Assembly: GCA_046760985.1 (NCBI GenBank)
Contig: JBHIFE010000052.1
Coordinates: 1 to 9,682, forward strand
DNA length: 9,682 nt
Direction of reading: 5' to 3'
Origin: JBHIFE01 sp046760985
Lineage (GTDB): Bacteria > Chloroflexota > Dehalococcoidia > Dehalococcoidales > RBG-16-60-22
The notes beneath the pieces are model-generated. The model made no database searches and was not told the origin of the DNA. It worked only from the letters and a program-made list of their open reading frames with translations. Each line of letters begins with the position of its first letter. The first letter of the stretch is position 1. Below are positions 6,859-9,682 of this stretch, piece after piece. The translations under genes and the position numbers were made by a program.

Positions 6859-7116
6859 TTATGGTTTTTCTATCCTCTCCACCTCAATAGTGCATTCAGT
6901 TACCAGCGCAGCGAAAGCACCCAGGGCAGCTAGGACCGGAGCAGCTAGAATACCTATTGCTACCGCTGGCGCACCTATTGTCAATGGAATCTCGATTAAG
7001 ATTCGCCCTTCGTGGAGCAAACGTACTTTTCTGATGTTCCCTTCGTGGATAAGTTGTTTGACCTTCTCCACCAACTGGCTTCCGGATACGGTAAACTTTT
7101 CGGTCTTAGTCATCAT
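6859..7116 (-). CDS. DUF4342 domain protein
   Basis: An 85-residue (or 84-residue) protein matching DUF4342: KFTVSGSQLVEKVKQLIHEGNIRKVRLLHEGRILIEIPLTIG, then a hydrophobic, Ala/Gly/Pro-rich segment (about 47-73) and a polar end, ECTIEVERIEKP. The conserved EGN-(I/V)-R and EIPL elements are clear. The function is unknown. The hydrophobic segment could insert in or peripherally bind a membrane. Two adjacent ATG codons are available (7116 and 7113). AGGAGG at 7118-7123 is only 1 base before the first but 4 before the second, so the second may be the main start. It is the first gene after a good promoter, and its TAA abuts the next gene's GTG in the same frame. Confidence 0.85.
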   Translation of the reverse strand: MMTKTEKFTVSGSQLVEKVKQLIHEGNIRKVRLLHEGRILIEIPLTIGAPAVAIGILAAPVLAALGAFAALVTECTIEVERIEKP

Positions 7117-7133
7117 ACCTCCTAATTTACTGC

Positions 7134-7163
7134 ATATTAGATAAGTTTCTCATATCCTGTCAA
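7134..7163 (-). promoter_or_regulatory. Sigma-70-type promoter of the DUF4342-DUF123-phosphatase operon
   Basis: The minus strand carries a perfect TTGACA (-35, at 7158-7163), an 18-base spacer and TAATAT (-10, at 7134-7139). The predicted start is near 7127, giving a leader of about 10 bases that contains AGGAGG. It is arranged back to back with the argF promoter, the two -35 hexamers being 9 bases apart. Confidence 0.7.
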
Positions 7164-7172
7164 CCACCATTT

Positions 7173-7200
7173 TTGAATAATTATATTTTCGTGATATACT
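7173..7200 (+). promoter_or_regulatory. Promoter of the argF operon (extended -10)
   Basis: TTGAAT (7173-7178), a 16-base spacer, and TATACT (7195-7200) preceded by TGA (7192-7194), which makes an extended -10. The predicted start is near 7207, leaving a leader of only about 17 bases that holds GGAGG at 7214-7218. There is no room for an attenuator or riboswitch. The spacer includes an ARG-box-like half-site. Confidence 0.65.
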
Positions 7201-7223
7201 GTAGGGCATAAGCGGAGGTTAAT

Positions 7224-8165
7224 TTGGAGGGTAAAGATTTACTTTCAGTATCTGACCTCAGTAGTGAGGACATTCGGTTACTCATAGCTAATGCTATTGA
7301 TATGAAAGCCGAGGGGTGGACTTCCTTACTTAGTGGGAAGGTATTAGCCTTGATGTTTGAAAAGCCCTCGTTAAGGACTCGGGTCAGCTTTGAATTAGCT
7401 ATGCGGCAGTTGGGCGGTCATACTATTTATCTCTCTCCGGCTGAGGTCGGCTTAGGCAAACGAGAGTCAGTTCCAGATGTAGCCCAAGTGCTGGCTCGCT
7501 ATGTGGATGCTATCGCTGCCCGCACCTTTTCCCACCAAACTCTGGAGACTCTGGCTAGCTATTCCAATGTGCCGGTGATAAATGCCTTGTCTGATTTAGA
7601 ACACCCTTGCCAGGCACTAGCTGACCTTCTTACCATTTATGAGAAGAAGGGCGAGCTTGAGGAGTTGACCTTAGCTTATGTTGGTGATGGCAATAATGTG
7701 GCACACAGTCTGATGTTAGCCGCTTCACTTACCGGGATGAATTTCAGGATTGCTTCTCCCCACGACTACAGGGTTCAGGAGCGAATATTGCGTCTGGCTC
7801 AGGACTATGCTATGGATAGTGGTGCGGAAATATTTTGCACCGAGGAGCCGCATCTAGCGGTTAGGGGGGCTGATATTGTTTATACTGATGTTTGGACGAG
7901 TATGGGGCAGGAAGCTGAGGTGGAGCGGCGACGGCAAATATTTGCTAGCTACCGGGTGAACAATGAGCTCCTGTCTTTAGCTAAGGAAGATGCCATATTG
8001 ATGCACCCCTTGCCGGCTCATCATGGCGAGGAGGTGGCTGAGGGCATATTGGACAGCTCACGGTCGGTTGTCTTTGACCAAGCTGAGAATAGAATGCACT
8101 TACAGAAAGCGTTACTAGCGGGGATGCTGGGTGGTCTAGAGATACCATTGGCTAGATTTCAATAG
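7224..8165 (+). CDS. argF: Ornithine carbamoyltransferase
   Basis: Cytoplasmic enzyme that makes citrulline from ornithine and carbamoyl phosphate in arginine synthesis; 313 residues, normal length. The carbamoyl-phosphate site is FEKPSLRTRVSFE (45-57, Leu in the usual STRTR). LEHPCQALADL (125-135) separates it from aspartate carbamoyltransferase, and DVWTSMGQE (222-230) is the ornithine-binding SMG loop. At 261-264 the usual HCLP reads HPLP, so the conserved cysteine is proline, followed by AHHGEEV. The start is TTG: an in-frame TAA at 7209 and GGAGG at 7214-7218, 5 bases before the TTG, leave no better choice. It is the first gene of a plus-strand unit with the 219-residue protein and der. 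Biosynthetic rather than catabolic use is inferred, as no arcA or arcC is adjacent. Confidence 0.95.
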   Translation: MEGKDLLSVSDLSSEDIRLLIANAIDMKAEGWTSLLSGKVLALMFEKPSLRTRVSFELAMRQLGGHTIYLSPAEVGLGKRESVPDVAQVLARYVDAIAARTFSHQTLETLASYSNVPVINALSDLEHPCQALADLLTIYEKKGELEELTLAYVGDGNNVAHSLMLAASLTGMNFRIASPHDYRVQERILRLAQDYAMDSGAEIFCTEEPHLAVRGADIVYTDVWTSMGQEAEVERRRQIFASYRVNNELLSLAKEDAILMHPLPAHHGEEVAEGILDSSRSVVFDQAENRMHLQKALLAGMLGGLEIPLARFQ

Positions 8166-8175
8166 AGGGAACGGC

Positions 8176-8835
8176 ATGTATGTGTTAAAGACTTTAGCCA
8201 ACTGGGGTTGGTGTCCAGCTTTAATAACGTTATTAGCTGTGGTTGGCTATGTTTATGGATGGCCAATTGAAGCTGTAGTTCCAACTCTGATTGTTATCCT
8301 GGGCATCGGCTTGGTGGTGGCAGTAATTAGAGCTAGGGAGAAGAAACTGGGGCTTTCTGCAGTAAAGTTGAGACGACTGGCTGAGTATTTTAATAGTCGA
8401 TTTATGGGTGATTCCTCGCTGTCCATCTTTGCTATCATAGATAGTCTGTTCGCCATAGATAATCCCAAGGTATGGGATTGGGCACGAGCCTGTGATATGT
8501 CACGGCGTATTTTTAATAGCTGGTGTAATAGCTTTATCAGCCGGGTGGAAAGCGACATTGGAGTCAGAAGGTTTGCTGACTATCTGTACACCTATTTAAA
8601 TGAACTGTGGCTGATAACCAGTCGTTATTATGACTTTGTTGAGCAGTTTTATGAGCTGGCGGAGAAGATTGAAATCCCACAGGAAACGTTAGACCAGTAT
8701 AATAAATTCGTGATGGAATATAATGCTTTTGCCCAAAATTTCAGGGATAACATCACCGAGTTAAGGAATATCGCCAGAACTGGGATTGAGCCTCCGAGCG
8801 TGAAGCTCGCCAAAGAGTTAGTAAAGAGGGAGTGA
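8176..8835 (+). CDS. Unrecognised protein with two N-terminal membrane segments
   Basis: A protein of 219 residues that I cannot assign to a family. It has two hydrophobic segments (about 14-28 and 32-51) joined by a short YGWP turn, then a basic RAREKK stop-transfer that suggests a membrane hairpin with a cytoplasmic body. The body (about 60-219) looks all-helical and rich in aromatic residues (WDWARACDMSRRIFNSW, YLYTYLNELWLITSRYYDFVEQFYELAEKI) and ends in a basic tail. No catalytic or metal motif is seen. The ATG follows the argF stop by 10 bases, with GAGGGA overlapping that stop. The der GTG follows its TGA by 14 bases, so it is co-transcribed with both. Coding quality is good; the function is open. 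Confidence 0.75.
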   Translation: MYVLKTLANWGWCPALITLLAVVGYVYGWPIEAVVPTLIVILGIGLVVAVIRAREKKLGLSAVKLRRLAEYFNSRFMGDSSLSIFAIIDSLFAIDNPKVWDWARACDMSRRIFNSWCNSFISRVESDIGVRRFADYLYTYLNELWLITSRYYDFVEQFYELAEKIEIPQETLDQYNKFVMEYNAFAQNFRDNITELRNIARTGIEPPSVKLAKELVKRE

Positions 8836-8849
8836 ATAGAGGGGTGGCG

Positions 8850-9682
8850 GTGAGTAAGCCAATAGTGGCTATTGTTGGTCGACAGAATGTAGGTAAATCC
8901 ACTCTTCTCAACCGGCTGGCGGGGAAGCCGCTGGCTATTGTTGAGGACTTGCCGGGAACTACTCGTGACCGTATATTTGCCAATGTTTTCTGGCAGGGAG
9001 TTGAATTTACTATGGTTGATACCGGTGGTTTGGAGCTGGAGCCCCATGCCCCTGTGGCTCAGGGGGTCAAAGAGCAGGTAGAGGTGGCTATTGCTGAGGC
9101 TGATGTTATTGTTTCCTTAGTAGATGTTAAGAGTGGAGTAACGCCTCCAGACCTGGAGATGGCTGATAAGCTTCGTCGGGTGAATAAGTCCATACTGTTA
9201 GTGGCTAATAAAGCGGATAACGCCAGACTTGAAACCGAGGCGGTAGAATTTTATCAGTTAGGGCTAGGGGAACCATTGACCGTTAGTGCCTATCATGGTC
9301 GGGGCACTGCTGAACTACTCGACAAAATTATTTCTTTGTTACCAGCCCCGCTACCGATAGAGGCTAAGACAGAGATTATGAAGGTAGCCATTGTCGGTAG
9401 ACCTAACGTGGGTAAATCAATGCTGTTAAATGCTCTGGTCGGTGAAAAGCGGGCTATTGTTGATGAGATTCCCGGAACCACCCGTGATGCCGTAGATACT
9501 TTGTTTGACTTTGATGGACAAAGTGTGCTACTTATTGATACTGCCGGTATCAGGCGGCGGGGGCGAGTAAGGCTGGGGGTAGAACGATATAGCGTCATCC
9601 GTGCCCTCAGGGCTATTGACCGGGCAGATATAGTTTTGCTTGTTCTTGATGCTACGGAGATGGTAACGGCGCAGGATATGCA
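8850..9682 (+). CDS. der: GTPase Der (EngA), N-terminal part, cut by the window edge
   Basis: Ribosome-associated GTPase with two tandem G domains, needed for 50S assembly. 277 codons are present and the 3' end is outside. Domain 1 has the P-loop GRQNVGKS (10-17, with Gln where Pro is usual), LPGTTRDR (switch I), DTGG (57-60), NKAD (120-123) and SAYHGRG (146-152). Domain 2 has GRPNVGKS (183-190), IPGTTRD and DTAG (230-233), followed by IRRRGRV. Its NKxD and the C-terminal KH-like domain are not reached. The tandem G domains are unique to Der. The start is taken as GTG at 8850, with GAGGGG at 8839-8844. An in-frame GTG at 8844 overlaps that ribosome site and is less likely. It is the third gene of the argF unit. 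Confidence 0.95.
   Translation, partial: MSKPIVAIVGRQNVGKSTLLNRLAGKPLAIVEDLPGTTRDRIFANVFWQGVEFTMVDTGGLELEPHAPVAQGVKEQVEVAIAEADVIVSLVDVKSGVTPPDLEMADKLRRVNKSILLVANKADNARLETEAVEFYQLGLGEPLTVSAYHGRGTAELLDKIISLLPAPLPIEAKTEIMKVAIVGRPNVGKSMLLNALVGEKRAIVDEIPGTTRDAVDTLFDFDGQSVLLIDTAGIRRRGRVRLGVERYSVIRALRAIDRADIVLLVLDATEMVTAQDM

Noticed and set aside
6890..7144. Plus-strand open frame of 84 codons
   Set aside because: It is antisense to the DUF4342 gene, which has a promoter, AGGAGG and a family match.
8253..8558. Minus-strand open frame of 101 codons
   Set aside because: It is an antisense shadow of the two-TM gene with no recognisable protein features or ribosome site.
8649..9047. Minus-strand open frame of 132 codons
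   Set aside because: It lies antisense across the end of the 219-residue gene and the start of der, both well supported, and its translation shows no family signature.
9293..9598. Minus-strand open frame of 101 codons
   Set aside because: It is antisense to the second G domain of der; the composition is that of a reversed coding frame.

Overview
The window looks like an ordinary chromosomal housekeeping segment of a bacterium, most likely from the Chloroflexota and probably a Dehalococcoidia-type lineage. This is an inference. It rests on the polA-mutM pair, the Fpg C-terminal region of the 'STYYRPGG...AHFEFKVAHRG' type, the small DUF4342, YtxH and DUF948-like proteins, moderate GC content, and frequent GTG/TTG starts. 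There is no sign of phage, insertion sequences, CRISPR, rRNA or tRNA. Coding density is high and no gap reaches 300 bases.

Left edge (1-390): the last 100 codons of a CstA-family carbon starvation/peptide-pyruvate transporter run on the plus strand. They end at a strong GC-rich hairpin between cstA and the convergent mutM.

Minus-strand block A (388-5716, transcribed right to left): a DUF948-like membrane protein and a YtxH protein overlap by 8 bases. Next come an AI-2E-family permease, then DNA polymerase I (polA), then formamidopyrimidine-DNA glycosylase (mutM), whose GTG start lies 1 base after the polA stop. PolA has all three domains with intact catalytic residues, including the proofreading exonuclease. 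MutM and PolA could act in sequence in base-excision repair: lesion removal, then gap filling. A perfect extended -10 element sits 6 bases before the polA ATG, which has no Shine-Dalgarno, so polA may be read from a leaderless mRNA.

Minus-strand block B (5795-7116): a DUF4342 protein, a DUF123 (GIY-YIG-like) protein and a histidine-phosphatase-family enzyme are packed with no gaps. The first two lie in the same reading frame with only one TAA between them. A TTGACA/TAATAT promoter drives the block.

Plus-strand block C (7195-9682): argF (ornithine carbamoyltransferase, TTG start), an unrecognised two-TM protein of 219 residues, and the 5' part of der (EngA, ribosome-assembly GTPase with two G domains), which runs off the right edge. 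An extended -10 promoter lies back to back with the block B promoter.

I do not see a clear new multi-gene system. The best leads are the leaderless polA start, the single-stop in-frame DUF4342/DUF123 junction, the compact divergent promoter region with an ARG-box-like half-site, and the unassigned argF-der intervening protein.
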